This document shows, piece after piece, positions 14,468 to 22,799 of a stretch of DNA of 27,666 nucleotides (the stretch's first letter is position 1; each line of letters opens with the position of its first letter). A program made the position numbers and the translations under genes. Below the pieces are notes generated by a model, which saw only the letters and a program-made list of their open reading frames with translations, was not told the origin of the DNA and ran no database searches. This DNA is from an uncultured Oscillospiraceae bacterium. GTDB taxonomy: Bacteria > Bacillota > Clostridia > Oscillospirales > Oscillospiraceae. Location: contig CAJFPI010000091.1 in the NCBI GenBank assembly GCA_904398675.1, positions 1 to 27,666 on the forward strand, read 5' to 3'.

Positions 14468-16930
14468 ATGAAGGATACCGCGCAAGAAATGACGCTGGAG
14501 CACCTGGAGGTGGGAGCGAGCTGTGTGATCGTACAGGTGGGAAACCAGCGGGGGGCTGTGAAACGCCGCCTGGTTGACATGGGCCTGACCCCGGGGACTG
14601 CCGTCAAGCTGGTAAAAATCGCCCCCCTGGGGGACCCGCTGGAGCTGTCGCTGCGGGGATATGAGCTGTCCCTCCGCAAGGAGGACGCGGCCCAGATCCG
14701 CGTCAGGCCCCTGAAGGAGGGGGAGGACGGCGGGGCGGCGGTTTCTGAGAGCGCCTATCATCTGGGGGGCAGATGCCACGGGGACTGCGGCAGCTGTGCC
14801 ATGGCCTGCCCGGACAAGGCCACGCTGGAGGAGATGCGCCGCTCCCATGTCCACGAGCAGGAGCAGCACCCCCGGCAGTATGACGCCACGGAGCACGACA
14901 AGCACCAGTGGAAGGTGGCCCTGGTAGGAAACCCCAACGCGGGGAAGACCACCCTCTTCAACGCCCTCACCGGTTCCAACCAGTATGTGGGCAACTGGCC
15001 GGGCGTTACGGTGGAGAAGAAGGAGGGCATCGCCAAGGTGGGGGAGCTGAGCTTTACCCTGGTGGACCTGCCGGGCATCTACTCCCTCTCCCCCTACTCC
15101 ATGGAGGAGATTGTGGCCCGGCGGTTCATCATCGAGGAAAAGCCGGACGCCATTATTAATATTGTGGACGCCACCAATCTGGAGCGGAACCTCTACCTCA
15201 CCATGCAGCTTTTGGAGCTGGAGCGGCCCACAGTGCTGGCGCTGAACTTTATGGACGAGGTGGAGAAGAAGGGCATCACCATCGACTGCAGCCGCCTCTC
15301 CGCCCGGCTGGGGATCCCGGTGATCCCCATTTCCGCCCGGGACAACTACAACATCGACGAGCTGGTGAAGGAGGCCCACCGGATGATGCACACCGGCCTT
15401 ACCCTGGAGCCGGACGACCTCTACGACGACTTCACCCACATGATCCACCACCGGATCACGGAGATCATCCATGACCGGTGCTACAGCGTGGGTATCCCCT
15501 CCCATTGGGCCTCCATCAAGCTTTTGGAGGGGGACGAGGACGTGGCGGAGCGCCTGGGACTGGGGGAGACCACCCGGCAGCGCATCGAGCAGATCGCCCA
15601 GGAGTATGAGTCCGCCAGCCCCCTGGGGGACCGGGAGACCATGATCGCCGACAGCCGCTACCGCTTTGTGGAGCTGGCGGTGCGCTACGCGGTGAAAAAG
15701 CCGGACGGGAGCGGGAAAAAGACGGTTACCGAGCGGATCGACGATATTGTCACCAACAAGTATCTGGCAATCCCCGTTTTCCTGGTGATGATGCTGGTGA
15801 TGTTCCTCTTCACCTTCTCCGGGCCGGGCAAGTGGCTGGGAGATCTCATGGCCTGGTTCATCGACGGCGTTTTGACCCCCGGCGTATCGGGGTGGCTCGC
15901 GGCAATCTCCGCGCCGGGGTGGCTCTCGGGCCTGCTGGTGGACGGCATCATCGCGGGTGTGGGCGGCGTGCTGGTGTTTCTGCCCCAGATCGCGGTGCTC
16001 TTCCTCTTCCTCTCCATGCTGGAGGACACGGGCTATATGGCCCGGGCGGCCTTCGTCATGGACCGGACGCTGCGCCATTTCGGCCTCTCCGGCAAGGCGT
16101 TCATCCCCATGCTGATGGGGTTCGGGTGCACTGTGCCGGCGGTGATGGGGGCCAGAACCATGGAAAATGAGAAGGACCGGCGGATGACCATTCTGCTGGT
16201 ACCCTTCATGTCCTGCGGGGCAAGGCTCCCCATCTACGCACTGATGACCGCCGCCTTCTTCCCGGACTGGGCCGGGGTTATTGTCTTCAGCATCTATGTC
16301 CTCTGCCTTCTCATGGCGATTCTCAGCGGCATCTTTATGAAGAAAACCCTCTTCCGGGGGGAGCCGGCCCCCTTCCTGCTGGAGCTGCCCCCCTACCGGA
16401 TGCCCACCCTCAAAAACATCTCCCTCCATGTGTGGGAGCGGGTGCGGGACTTCCTCACCCGGGCGGGCACCATCATTCTGGCCATGAGCATCGTGCTGTG
16501 GTTCCTCCAGAATTTCAACACCTCCCTCCAGATGACCGGCAGCGTGGAGGACAGCATCCTGGCCGCCGTAGGCACCTTCATCGCCCCTGTCTTTGCGCCC
16601 CTGGGCTACGGATTCTGGCAGGCGGCGGTGGCCCTCCTCACGGGGCTCATCGCCAAGGAGGCTGTGGTCAGCTCCATGAGCGTATTCTATGGGTTCTCCC
16701 TCACCGACTACGCCGCCGCCGGCACCCTGATGGCCGCCACCTTTACCCCCGCCGCGGCCCTCAGCTTTATCGCCTTCTGCGCCCTTTACACCCCCTGCGT
16801 GGCCGCCGTGGCCACCATCCGCAGGGAGATGAACAGCAAGCGCTGGACCGCCGTCTGCCTCGTCTGGCAGCTCCTCGCGGCCTATGCGGTGAGCTTTGCT
16901 GTGTACCACATTGCCCAGATTCTTTTATGA
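14468..16930 (+). CDS. feoB: FeoA-FeoB fusion ferrous iron transporter
   Basis: The 820-residue protein imports Fe(II) across the membrane. Residues 5-80 are a FeoA domain (MTLEHLEVGASCVIV, KRRLVDMGLTPGTAVKL). A linker at 103-114 has four cysteines spaced CxxxCxxCxxxC, followed by a His-rich stretch (H127, H129, H134, H143, H146). The G domain has G1 GNPNAGKT at 154-161, G3 DLPGIYSLSPYS, and G4 NFMDE. The membrane region follows, with GFGCTVPAVMGARTM and MSCGARLPIYAL gate segments and a C-terminal LYTPCVAAVATIRREM. These match large clostridial FeoB. An AAAGGAG site precedes the ATG. It is a single-gene unit with its own promoter and terminator. The Cys4-His linker suggests metal or Fe-S binding and may sense iron; that part is inference. 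Confidence 0.95.
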   Translation: MKDTAQEMTLEHLEVGASCVIVQVGNQRGAVKRRLVDMGLTPGTAVKLVKIAPLGDPLELSLRGYELSLRKEDAAQIRVRPLKEGEDGGAAVSESAYHLGGRCHGDCGSCAMACPDKATLEEMRRSHVHEQEQHPRQYDATEHDKHQWKVALVGNPNAGKTTLFNALTGSNQYVGNWPGVTVEKKEGIAKVGELSFTLVDLPGIYSLSPYSMEEIVARRFIIEEKPDAIINIVDATNLERNLYLTMQLLELERPTVLALNFMDEVEKKGITIDCSRLSARLGIPVIPISARDNYNIDELVKEAHRMMHTGLTLEPDDLYDDFTHMIHHRITEIIHDRCYSVGIPSHWASIKLLEGDEDVAERLGLGETTRQRIEQIAQEYESASPLGDRETMIADSRYRFVELAVRYAVKKPDGSGKKTVTERIDDIVTNKYLAIPVFLVMMLVMFLFTFSGPGKWLGDLMAWFIDGVLTPGVSGWLAAISAPGWLSGLLVDGIIAGVGGVLVFLPQIAVLFLFLSMLEDTGYMARAAFVMDRTLRHFGLSGKAFIPMLMGFGCTVPAVMGARTMENEKDRRMTILLVPFMSCGARLPIYALMTAAFFPDWAGVIVFSIYVLCLLMAILSGIFMKKTLFRGEPAPFLLELPPYRMPTLKNISLHVWERVRDFLTRAGTIILAMSIVLWFLQNFNTSLQMTGSVEDSILAAVGTFIAPVFAPLGYGFWQAAVALLTGLIAKEAVVSSMSVFYGFSLTDYAAAGTLMAATFTPAAALSFIAFCALYTPCVAAVATIRREMNSKRWTAVCLVWQLLAAYAVSFAVYHIAQILL

Positions 16931-16943
16931 GAACTTCTCATGG

Positions 16944-16981
16944 AAAAGCCCCGGAAGAGCCGTTCTTCCCGGGGCTTTTTT
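16944..16981 (+). terminator. Intrinsic terminator of the FeoA-FeoB fusion gene
   Basis: A 15-bp stem (16944-16958 with 16964-16979, one bulged C at 16968, 5-nt loop) is followed by a T run (16976-16981). It lies 13 bases after the stop at 16930. Confidence 0.85.
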
Positions 16982-17225
16982 GCGCCTATACATTATAAAA
17001 TAATAAGCTCCTCTAAAAAATGTAAAATTATGTAGAAAACAGTCGATAATTATGCTGGACTTTTTCGGCCGGTTGCCCGGAGAGATGCAACCGCCCCGGT
17101 TTTGCGGCACAAGGACAGAACCCCCTCCCCCAAACACCCCGTTTTCCCCTCTCCCGGCAGACGCTGGCCCTCCTTCCAGCGTGTGGACGCTTTGTTACAA
17201 GTATGTTACAAAAGCCGGGAAGCCC
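16982..17225 (+). other. Non-coding stretch between feoAB and the S-layer gene
   Basis: No gene is seen. The first 80 bases are strongly AT-rich. Then come two modest inverted repeats: CGGTTG/CAACCG near 17071-17091, and ACGCTGG (17161-17167) with CCAGCGT (17176-17182). The heptamer GTTACAA occurs at 17194-17200 and again at 17205-17211, 11 bp apart, just before the promoter at 17226. This could be a regulator site. Confidence 0.35.
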
Positions 17226-17254
17226 TTGAAATGCCGACGAAAGACGTGTATATT
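17226..17254 (+). promoter_or_regulatory. Promoter of the first S-layer gene
   Basis: TTGAAA (17226-17231), a 17-base spacer and TATATT (17249-17254) each match the consensus at five of six positions. The start site would be near 17261, giving an untranslated leader of about 229 bases. Long leaders are common for abundant S-layer mRNAs. Confidence 0.7.
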
Positions 17255-17277
17255 GAGCATGCGGAAAGCCCAGTGGG

Positions 17278-17393
17278 GGAGGATTGCTCCCCGGGACAGA
17301 TACGGGACCGGCTAGCCACGGTATGTGTGCCGGTGTGTATCCTCCGAAACAAAGCTGACCGCGAAAAAGATAAGGGGAGATAATACTCCCCTT
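17278..17393 (+). other. Structured 5' leader of the S-layer mRNA
   Basis: GGAGGAT (17278-17284) pairs with ATCCTCC (17339-17345), enclosing two further stems: CCCG (17290-17293) with CGGG (17303-17306), and ACCGGC (17307-17312) with GCCGGT (17329-17334). Together they make a three-way junction. Downstream, AAGGGGAG (17372-17379) pairs with CTCCCCTT (17386-17393) without an adjacent T run. The gene's own AAGGAGG at 17472 lies outside these stems. It could stabilise the mRNA or act as a switch; no known riboswitch class is recognised. Confidence 0.45.
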
Positions 17394-17489
17394 GGAATTG
17401 AACTTTTTCAGCTGATATGATCTGATTTTTCGGTTTCAAGGGGTATTTATCAAACTTTATCGCAAAATTTAAAAGGAGGAAAATCCACC

Positions 17490-20400
17490 ATGAGAAATCT
17501 CAAGAAGATTCTCGCCTTGGTCCTGGCTCTGGCCATGTCCCTGAGCCTTGTGACCATCGCCAGTGGGATCGATCTCGGCGACGCTGAGGACATCGATCAC
17601 ACTGAGGCTGTTGAGGTGCTCTCCACCCTGGGCGTCATCCAGGGCTACGAGGACGGGAACTACTATCCCGACCGCGTTGTGAAGCGCTCCGAGATGGCAA
17701 AAATGATCACCTACATCCTGACCGGCGGCAAGGAGCCTGTGCTGGACTCCAGCAACGTCTCCTTCGGCGACACTAAGGGCCACTGGGCTGCCGGGTACAT
17801 TGAGTACTGCGCCGCCCAGGGCATCCTGAACGGCTATGAGGACGGCAACTTCTACCCCGAGCGCACCGTTACCGCCTCTGAGGCCGCCAAGATGATCCTG
17901 GTCGCCATGAACTACGACTCCAGCGTGTTCGGTTTCACCGGCGCCGGCTGGGCCGTGAACGTGGCGGTTGAGGCCAATAAGGCCGGCCTGTACGATGAGC
18001 TGCTGGGCACCAACCCCTCTGACGGGCTGGATCGTGACTCCACCGCTCAGATGCTGTACAACGGCATCACCAGCGCCACCATGCGCCTGCAGTACAACCA
18101 CAACATCGCCACCGGCGAGGTGACCCAGTCCTACACCCTGACCGGCCCCTCCCTGCTGGAGGACAAGTTTGACGCCAGCATCGAGATCGGCGTGCTGACC
18201 AGCCTCAACGGCAACAGCAAGGGCTTTGTGGTTCGGGATCTGGACAACGGCACCACCACCATTGTCAACGGCAATACCGTTTCCTACCACAGCAACATCT
18301 CCAACAGCGACTACGCTGAGGATCTCTCCAGCCTGCTGGGCGAGGAGGTTCGCGTGATCGTCCGCAACAACACCTCCAAGAACGCCGTTCTGGGCGTGTA
18401 TGCCACCGGCACCAGCCAGGTCGCTTACACCACCTGGAATGCCATCAAGGCTGACACCACCGATTCCACTGAGATCGCTTTCGGCGGCAAGTCCTACGAG
18501 ATCGAGCTGCCCAACGCTACTACTGCTGCGACTGCGGATCACATGCTGGTGAACGGCTCTGACCGCACTGCCTCCTACTTCACCAACGAGAAGTGGAACT
18601 CCCCTGTCAAGCTGGTGGACATCGACGGCAACGGCAAGTATGACATCGCCTATGTGACCACCACCCAGATGGCGAAGGTCACCTATGTGGGCAAGGACAA
18701 CATCAACGTGTCCCTGCTGGGCAGCAACCGCAGCGTTCTGAGCTCCACCAGCCAGAAGCTGGAGGATGTCACCGTCTACGACGGCATTGCCAAGGACGAC
18801 TACGTGGTTGTCTACAAGGGTGCCTTCACCGGCAAGCTGACCTATGACGAGGCGGCTGTTGCCACCGGCACCATCAGCGGTGTGAAGACTGTTGACGGCG
18901 TGGAGCAGTTCCTGATCGACGGCACCTGGTATGAGGCCGCCGCCGGCGTGTCCCTGAACCTGGATGCAGGCGACGTTGTCGACTATGTTGCTGACGCTGG
19001 CCTGATCTATGCCGCCGAGGTCACCTCCGGCGCTACCGGCGTGAACAGCCTGGCTATGATCATCACTGCTGACCAGGTGAAGGACTTCAGCGATACTGAT
19101 AGCGGCCTGGCTCAGACCGTGGTTAAGGCTAAGCTGCTGTTTGCCGACGGCTCCAAGAAGACCGTCACTATCTCCAAGATGAATAGCACCGATGACAGCA
19201 CTCTGTCCACCCTCGAGAATGCTGTTATTGCCGAGATCGGCGAGATGGTGGCCTTCAACATCGACGCTGACGGCAACTATGAGCTGAGCACCATCGCTGC
19301 CAGCACCGCTGGTTCCTCTCTGCCTGTCCGCGGCTTTGACGGCTCCGGCAGCAACAATGCTTATAGCAACGAGACCATCGGCGGCATCGAGCTGGCTGAT
19401 GACGCTGTGGTGTTCGCCCTGACCAGCGGCAGCAAGGGCAGTGCTAACGCCAGCAACGACGGCAAGGTGTACACCGGCAAGGAGTTCAAGAACACCTATG
19501 GCAACGCTACCTTCGGTACTGCTACCGATACCGCCTCTTCCCTGTATGTGACGGAGAACGGGTTCCGGGTGGCCAAGGCTGCGGCCGTTATTGGCAATCC
19601 CTCCATCACCTCCGGCTCCAACTACGGCTACCTGGTGGCTGATTCCTACCGCTCCGTCATCGACGGCAAGACCTATCAGAACTACAGCATCTTCAACGGC
19701 GAGAGCACCCTCACTGTCCGCCAGGAGAACGGCCCCGTTGTGAAGGCTGGCACCGTCATCAGCTATGACGTTGTCTCCGACACCGAGGTAAAGAACGTCA
19801 ACATTCCTCTGGTCACCACCGGCGCTGTCACCGGTTGGGACGGCAGCCGCTACATCTCCCTGGACAACAGCTCCCGTCTGGAGATCAACCAGGATACCAC
19901 CATCATCTATGTGGATTCCGCCAACAAGGCCGCCTCTGAGGGCAGCATCGCTATCGCTGATAAGCCCGACGGGACTACCTATCAGGACAACGTCCGTTAC
20001 CTCGTGAGCGGCAATAACGTCCTGCTCCTGCTGGTGGATACCAACAACAAGATGGACGATGCCCCCGCCTACGCCCTGGGCTCTGATGCTACCAAGACCA
20101 GCATCGAGGATGCCCTGGCCAAGAACGGCACTGTAACCATTAACAGTGATCTGAGTGCCGCTGCTGCTGGTCTCAACGTGGCTGCCGGTCAGACTTTGAA
20201 CATCACTGCTGCTCAGACGAAGGTTCACACTGTGACCGTCGCTGCCGGTGGCACCCTGAACATCACTGGCCTGATGGCTGCCACCTCCAGTGTGACTGCT
20301 CAGCCCGGCGCGAATGTCACCGTTCAGGGCCGCGACATCGTGGGCGGCACTGGTCTCACCTCCACCGCTGACATCACTGTGAAGGCGCTGGCCAGCGGCA

Positions 20401-20711
20401 ATACCGAGATCACTCTGGCTGCTGCTGCCACACTGAACGGCGGCACCCTGGAAGTGACCGAGGGTGACAAGCTCACCGGTGCCTTTGAGGTCAGGGGTAC
20501 CAACGGTGCCAAGATCGTGGTCTACAAGGGAACCCATACTAGCAACTTCGCGTGGACCATTGCGCAGCTGACTATCAACGTTGGCGCGGAGAACGCTGAC
20601 TCCGTTGCCTCTGCTGCAACTCTGCCTGCGGCCGCTAACCAGGTCTACACCTGGAGCACCGGCGACGACACCGCTCCGCTGAGCGGCTGGGTTGTCTCCG
20701 CCCGCAGCTAA
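17490..20711 (+). CDS. SLH-domain S-layer protein (first)
   Basis: This is an exported surface protein likely to form or join the S-layer, held to wall polymers by SLH domains. The 1073-residue protein has a signal peptide (MRNLKKILALVLALAMSLSL, cleavage probably near residue 26). Three SLH repeats follow at about 36-80, 90-140 and 145-192, recognisable by GVIQGYEDGNYYPD, FGDTKGHWAAGYIEY, GILNGYEDGNFYPE and GWAVNVAVEANKAGLYDEL. The rest is a long, Thr/Ser/Asn/Asp-rich beta-type region with no enzymatic motif. It has a repeat-like Ala/Thr-rich stretch near 885-985. AAAGGAGGAAAA is a strong ribosome binding site. Codon use (more GCT, ACT, GTT) differs from neighbours and fits high expression. 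It converges on small gene A and is mirrored by the SLH protein at 24802-27666. Confidence 0.93.
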   Translation: MRNLKKILALVLALAMSLSLVTIASGIDLGDAEDIDHTEAVEVLSTLGVIQGYEDGNYYPDRVVKRSEMAKMITYILTGGKEPVLDSSNVSFGDTKGHWAAGYIEYCAAQGILNGYEDGNFYPERTVTASEAAKMILVAMNYDSSVFGFTGAGWAVNVAVEANKAGLYDELLGTNPSDGLDRDSTAQMLYNGITSATMRLQYNHNIATGEVTQSYTLTGPSLLEDKFDASIEIGVLTSLNGNSKGFVVRDLDNGTTTIVNGNTVSYHSNISNSDYAEDLSSLLGEEVRVIVRNNTSKNAVLGVYATGTSQVAYTTWNAIKADTTDSTEIAFGGKSYEIELPNATTAATADHMLVNGSDRTASYFTNEKWNSPVKLVDIDGNGKYDIAYVTTTQMAKVTYVGKDNINVSLLGSNRSVLSSTSQKLEDVTVYDGIAKDDYVVVYKGAFTGKLTYDEAAVATGTISGVKTVDGVEQFLIDGTWYEAAAGVSLNLDAGDVVDYVADAGLIYAAEVTSGATGVNSLAMIITADQVKDFSDTDSGLAQTVVKAKLLFADGSKKTVTISKMNSTDDSTLSTLENAVIAEIGEMVAFNIDADGNYELSTIAASTAGSSLPVRGFDGSGSNNAYSNETIGGIELADDAVVFALTSGSKGSANASNDGKVYTGKEFKNTYGNATFGTATDTASSLYVTENGFRVAKAAAVIGNPSITSGSNYGYLVADSYRSVIDGKTYQNYSIFNGESTLTVRQENGPVVKAGTVISYDVVSDTEVKNVNIPLVTTGAVTGWDGSRYISLDNSSRLEINQDTTIIYVDSANKAASEGSIAIADKPDGTTYQDNVRYLVSGNNVLLLLVDTNNKMDDAPAYALGSDATKTSIEDALAKNGTVTINSDLSAAAAGLNVAAGQTLNITAAQTKVHTVTVAAGGTLNITGLMAATSSVTAQPGANVTVQGRDIVGGTGLTSTADITVKALASGNTEITLAAAATLNGGTLEVTEGDKLTGAFEVRGTNGAKIVVYKGTHTSNFAWTIAQLTINVGAENADSVASAATLPAAANQVYTWSTGDDTAPLSGWVVSARS

Positions 20712-20752
20712 CCTGCAAGCAGACTTAGGCCCAAAACCAACTGAAAAGAATT

Positions 20753-20784
20753 GCCCCGCGGGATTTCCCGCGGGGCGTTCTTTT
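20753..20784. terminator. Terminator between SLH1 and small gene A
   Basis: An 11-bp GC-rich inverted repeat (20753-20763 with 20766-20776) is followed by GTTCTTTT on the + strand and by AATTCTTTT on the - strand. It therefore ends both convergent genes. Its mirror counterpart is at 24744-24778. Confidence 0.75.
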
Positions 20785-20786
20785 GC

Positions 20787-21164
20787 CTATCCCAGCTTTC
20801 GGAAGGCGATGTAGCGGTAGGGGCCGTGGACGATGCCGGTACCGTAGTTGTAACGGTCCTTCACCTCAAAGCCCCCCTCCACAATGGTGACGGCGGGGCT
20901 GTCGTCGCTGGCGCAGGCGGGGCAGCCCGTCACGGCCAGGGCCGTGTGGTTGCTGCGCATGTCAAACACCAGCACCGCCGCCGGGGTGAACCCCAGGGAG
21001 ATGGTCTGCGGGTCATTGTCGCTGCCGTTGTATGTTCCCGCCACCGCCTCGCATTTCATTGTCAGGGCGGCGTCGATCTTCTGGTTTGCGTCGTTGAAGT
21101 TCTCCATCAGGATGCGGTCGGATTTCACCCACTGGGGGAGCTGATAATTCTGCGTATAGGTCAT
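20787..21164 (-). CDS. Small gene A: two-part protein with a conserved N-terminus and variable C-terminus
   Basis: The function is unknown. The 125-residue protein starts MTYTQNYQLPQWVKSDRI and its first 34 residues match those of gene B (24229-24729) at 29 positions. The remainder is different: GTYNGSDNDPQTISLGF, a central Cys-x-x-Cys (GCPACASDD) and an end RYNYGTGIVHGPYRYIAFRKLG. The beta-rich Gly/Asn/Thr style resembles receptor-tip or tail-fibre-like domains seen in phage-derived proteins, but no motif proves it. There is no signal peptide. The start at 21164 is supported by AGAAAGGGAAA; an in-frame extension to 21248 would run into the conserved leader RNA. It is preceded by the structured leader at 21165-21352 and converges on the first S-layer gene. 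Confidence 0.82.
   Translation of the reverse strand: MTYTQNYQLPQWVKSDRILMENFNDANQKIDAALTMKCEAVAGTYNGSDNDPQTISLGFTPAAVLVFDMRSNHTALAVTGCPACASDDSPAVTIVEGGFEVKDRYNYGTGIVHGPYRYIAFRKLG
21124..21149 (-). repeat. 26-bp inverted repeat, copy in gene A
   Basis: These 26 bases are exactly identical, in opposite orientation, to 24244-24269 in gene B. They lie within the shared N-terminal coding segment (NYQLPQWVK). The two copies face away from each other about 3.1 kb apart and enclose both leaders, the recombinase gene and birA. Confidence 0.9.
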
Positions 21165-21352
21165 GTCGATTTTCCCTTTCTGTATTTTTGCACCAGCCTC
21201 CCTTTCGGCGCAGCCGAAGGAAATTAAAATTTGCTTTTCCGGGGACATGCGCCTTGGGAAAACACTTCCCGCCCCTCCAGTGTGCGGACCTTTGGGCCGT
21301 GCGCGCAGAGGGGCGCAGTCTCGCTGAAAAGCGTTTCGCTTTTCAGCGAAGA
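21165..21352 (-). ncRNA. Candidate structured leader RNA of gene A
   Basis: Reading the - strand, the leader has a 13-bp hairpin (21321-21333 with 21337-21349). Stem P1 follows (21308-21315 with 21270-21277, 8 perfect pairs), enclosing a 30-nt loop that holds the 28-nt core 21279-21306. Four bases later comes stem P2 (21257-21262 with 21235-21240), with an apical CGCATGT inside a short GG/CC stem. Next is stem P3 (21213-21218 with 21204-21209, loop TGC), then the ribosome binding site of gene A. The leader of gene B has the same order, loop sizes and linker lengths, with different but complementary stem sequences. A structured cis-regulatory or independent RNA is strongly suggested. The family is not recognised. 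Confidence 0.72.
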
Positions 21353-21390
21353 AAAAAGCCGGTACACCTACAGAGGTGTACCGGCTTTTT
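21353..21390. terminator. Bidirectional terminator-like hairpin upstream of leader A
   Basis: A perfect 17-bp stem (21353-21369 with 21374-21390, 4-nt loop) has A5 at one edge and T5 at the other. Its core GCCGGTACAC is shared with the hairpin at 23861-23894 that precedes leader B, so it is part of the duplicated unit. On the - strand it would lie at the very 5' side of leader A; no promoter for leader A is clear. Confidence 0.75.
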
Positions 21391-21599
21391 GTTGCCCTTG
21401 GGCGGGCAACCGTTTTTCTCCGCCGTTTAAAAAAACAGCCCTCCGGCTACACTTCCATCCCATGGAATTTTCCGGTATCTTTTGGAAATTCTAAAAACGG
21501 CACAAATTCACCGAAAATATTATGAATTTGCCAGAATCTGTTCTCTTCTGTTAGGCTGTTTTCGCCCCCAAAAACTAAATTTGAAAGGGAGATAGAGAA
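21391..21599. other. AT-rich region upstream of the recombinase gene
   Basis: No gene is seen. The stretch 21460-21600 is AT-rich. It contains AAATTC (21505-21510) with GAATTT (21525-21530), and ATTTTCC/GGAAAT near 21466-21489. Such sites could be recombinase arm-binding or attachment sequences, or a promoter region. A weak TTTAAA (21426-21431), 16-base, TACACT (21448-21453) arrangement faces the recombinase. No tRNA gene and no duplicated att core is visible. Confidence 0.35.
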
Positions 21600-22760
21600 A
21601 TGGCAAGAAAAACGGTAGAAGCAAACATCGCCTATGACGACATCAAGCAGCGGTACTATGTGACGCTCCACTACGGTATGGACGCCATGGGGAACCGGAT
21701 GAAACGCACCCGGTGCTTTCCCACTCTGGAGCAGGCGCGGCTGGTGCGGGACAACTTTTCCCGGGCCAGGTCCATCCAGGGCAATATCATGCCCACCGGA
21801 GTAACCGTGGGGCGGTGGCTGGATTATTGGCTGGACAATGTGATCCGGCCCCACCGGGCCGTCACCACCACCTATGGCTATCAGAAAATTATTGACAACC
21901 ACCTGAAACCCTATCTGGGCAATGTCATGCTGCAGAGCCTGACCGCCATGCAGGTGCAGCGGTACATGTCCCTCAAGCTCCAGGAGGGGCTCAGCGCCAA
22001 CACCATCCGGAAACACCATGTGCTGCTGAACACGGCGGTGGGGCTGGCCGTGCGGCAGGACATGCTGGCCAAAAACGTGGTGCAGGCGGTGGAGCCGCCC
22101 CCCAAGCTCCATCCGCATCACTGTTTCTACGCACCAGACCAGCTGCAGCGGCTCTTCTCCCTGACAGCCGGAAAGCCCCTGGAGCCGGTGGTAAAGCTGG
22201 CCGGGTATCTTGGGATGCGCCGCAGCGAGATCTGCGGGCTGAAGTGGGAGAATGTGGATCTGGAAAACGGCGTGCTGTATATCTGCGAGGCCCGCACAGC
22301 CGCCAACGGCGTGGCGGTGGACAAGGGGCCCAAAAGCGCCTCCTCCATGCGCCGCCTGTCCTTTGCCGGGACTGCGGACCTGCGGGAGCTGCTGGAGGAC
22401 ATGCATCACATCTATCAGGAAAAAAGGCAGCGGTATGGTGAGGAATATAATCCCCAGGGATTTGTGGTGACCAACAGCACGGGACGCCCCTATGCCCCGG
22501 ACTATCTCTCCGGTGCGTTCTCCCGCCTGGTACGGGACAACAACCTGCCCGCCTGTACCCTCCACGGCCTGCGCCACAGCTTTGCCTCCATTGCCAACAG
22601 CCAGCACGTCCCCATGTTCAGCATCTGCAAAGCCCTGGGCCACAGCAGCACCACCATTACCAGCCAGATCTACATGCACCTGTTCGACGAGACCCACCAG
22701 GACGTGGTGGATCTGGTAGGCCAGGCAATCTGCGCGCAAACAGGCGGCGGCACCCGCTAG
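21600..22760 (+). CDS. Tyrosine recombinase / phage-type integrase
   Basis: This enzyme cuts and rejoins DNA at specific sites through a 3'-phosphotyrosine link. The 386-residue protein has an N-terminal arm-binding-like part (about 1-60), a core-binding SAM-like domain (about 68-155) and the catalytic domain (about 175-375). The full catalytic set is visible: R207 in GYLGMRRSE, K245 in KGPKSASSMRR, H322 and R325 in HGLRH, H348 in ALGHSS and nucleophile Y358 in SQIYMHL. It is most like integrases of Gram-positive conjugative elements and phages. GAAAGGGAG precedes the ATG. No excisionase, relaxase, phage structural genes or tRNA target lies nearby. It sits between two inverted copies of a small gene/leader unit, so it may act there or be a remnant of an element. 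Confidence 0.93.
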   Translation: MARKTVEANIAYDDIKQRYYVTLHYGMDAMGNRMKRTRCFPTLEQARLVRDNFSRARSIQGNIMPTGVTVGRWLDYWLDNVIRPHRAVTTTYGYQKIIDNHLKPYLGNVMLQSLTAMQVQRYMSLKLQEGLSANTIRKHHVLLNTAVGLAVRQDMLAKNVVQAVEPPPKLHPHHCFYAPDQLQRLFSLTAGKPLEPVVKLAGYLGMRRSEICGLKWENVDLENGVLYICEARTAANGVAVDKGPKSASSMRRLSFAGTADLRELLEDMHHIYQEKRQRYGEEYNPQGFVVTNSTGRPYAPDYLSGAFSRLVRDNNLPACTLHGLRHSFASIANSQHVPMFSICKALGHSSTTITSQIYMHLFDETHQDVVDLVGQAICAQTGGGTR

Positions 22761-22769
22761 GAAAATCGG

Positions 22770-22799
22770 TTTACAGCCTCCACACCCCTGTGGTAAAAT
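22770..22799 (+). promoter_or_regulatory. Promoter of birA with an inverted repeat in its spacer
   Basis: TTTACA (22770-22775), an 18-base spacer and TAAAAT (22794-22799) preceded by TGG form an extended -10 promoter 28 bases before birA. CCACA (22780-22784) and TGTGG (22789-22793) form an inverted repeat between the hexamers, and TTTAC/GTAAA flank it. This is a plausible repressor site. It does not match the orientation of known BirA operators. Confidence 0.6.

Noticed and set aside
14450..16909. An 819-codon open frame opposite the FeoA-FeoB fusion
   Set aside because: Same cause: it shadows a gene with clear motifs, and the predicted protein is low-complexity and His/Gly-rich.
17255..17489. 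Known riboswitch (cobalamin, cyclic di-GMP or similar) before the S-layer gene
   Set aside because: The conserved core sequences of these classes are not present.
17469..20537. A 1022-codon Gly/Val/His-rich open frame opposite the first S-layer gene
   Set aside because: The S-layer gene has a signal peptide, SLH repeats, ribosome binding site and promoter; the opposite frame has none of these.
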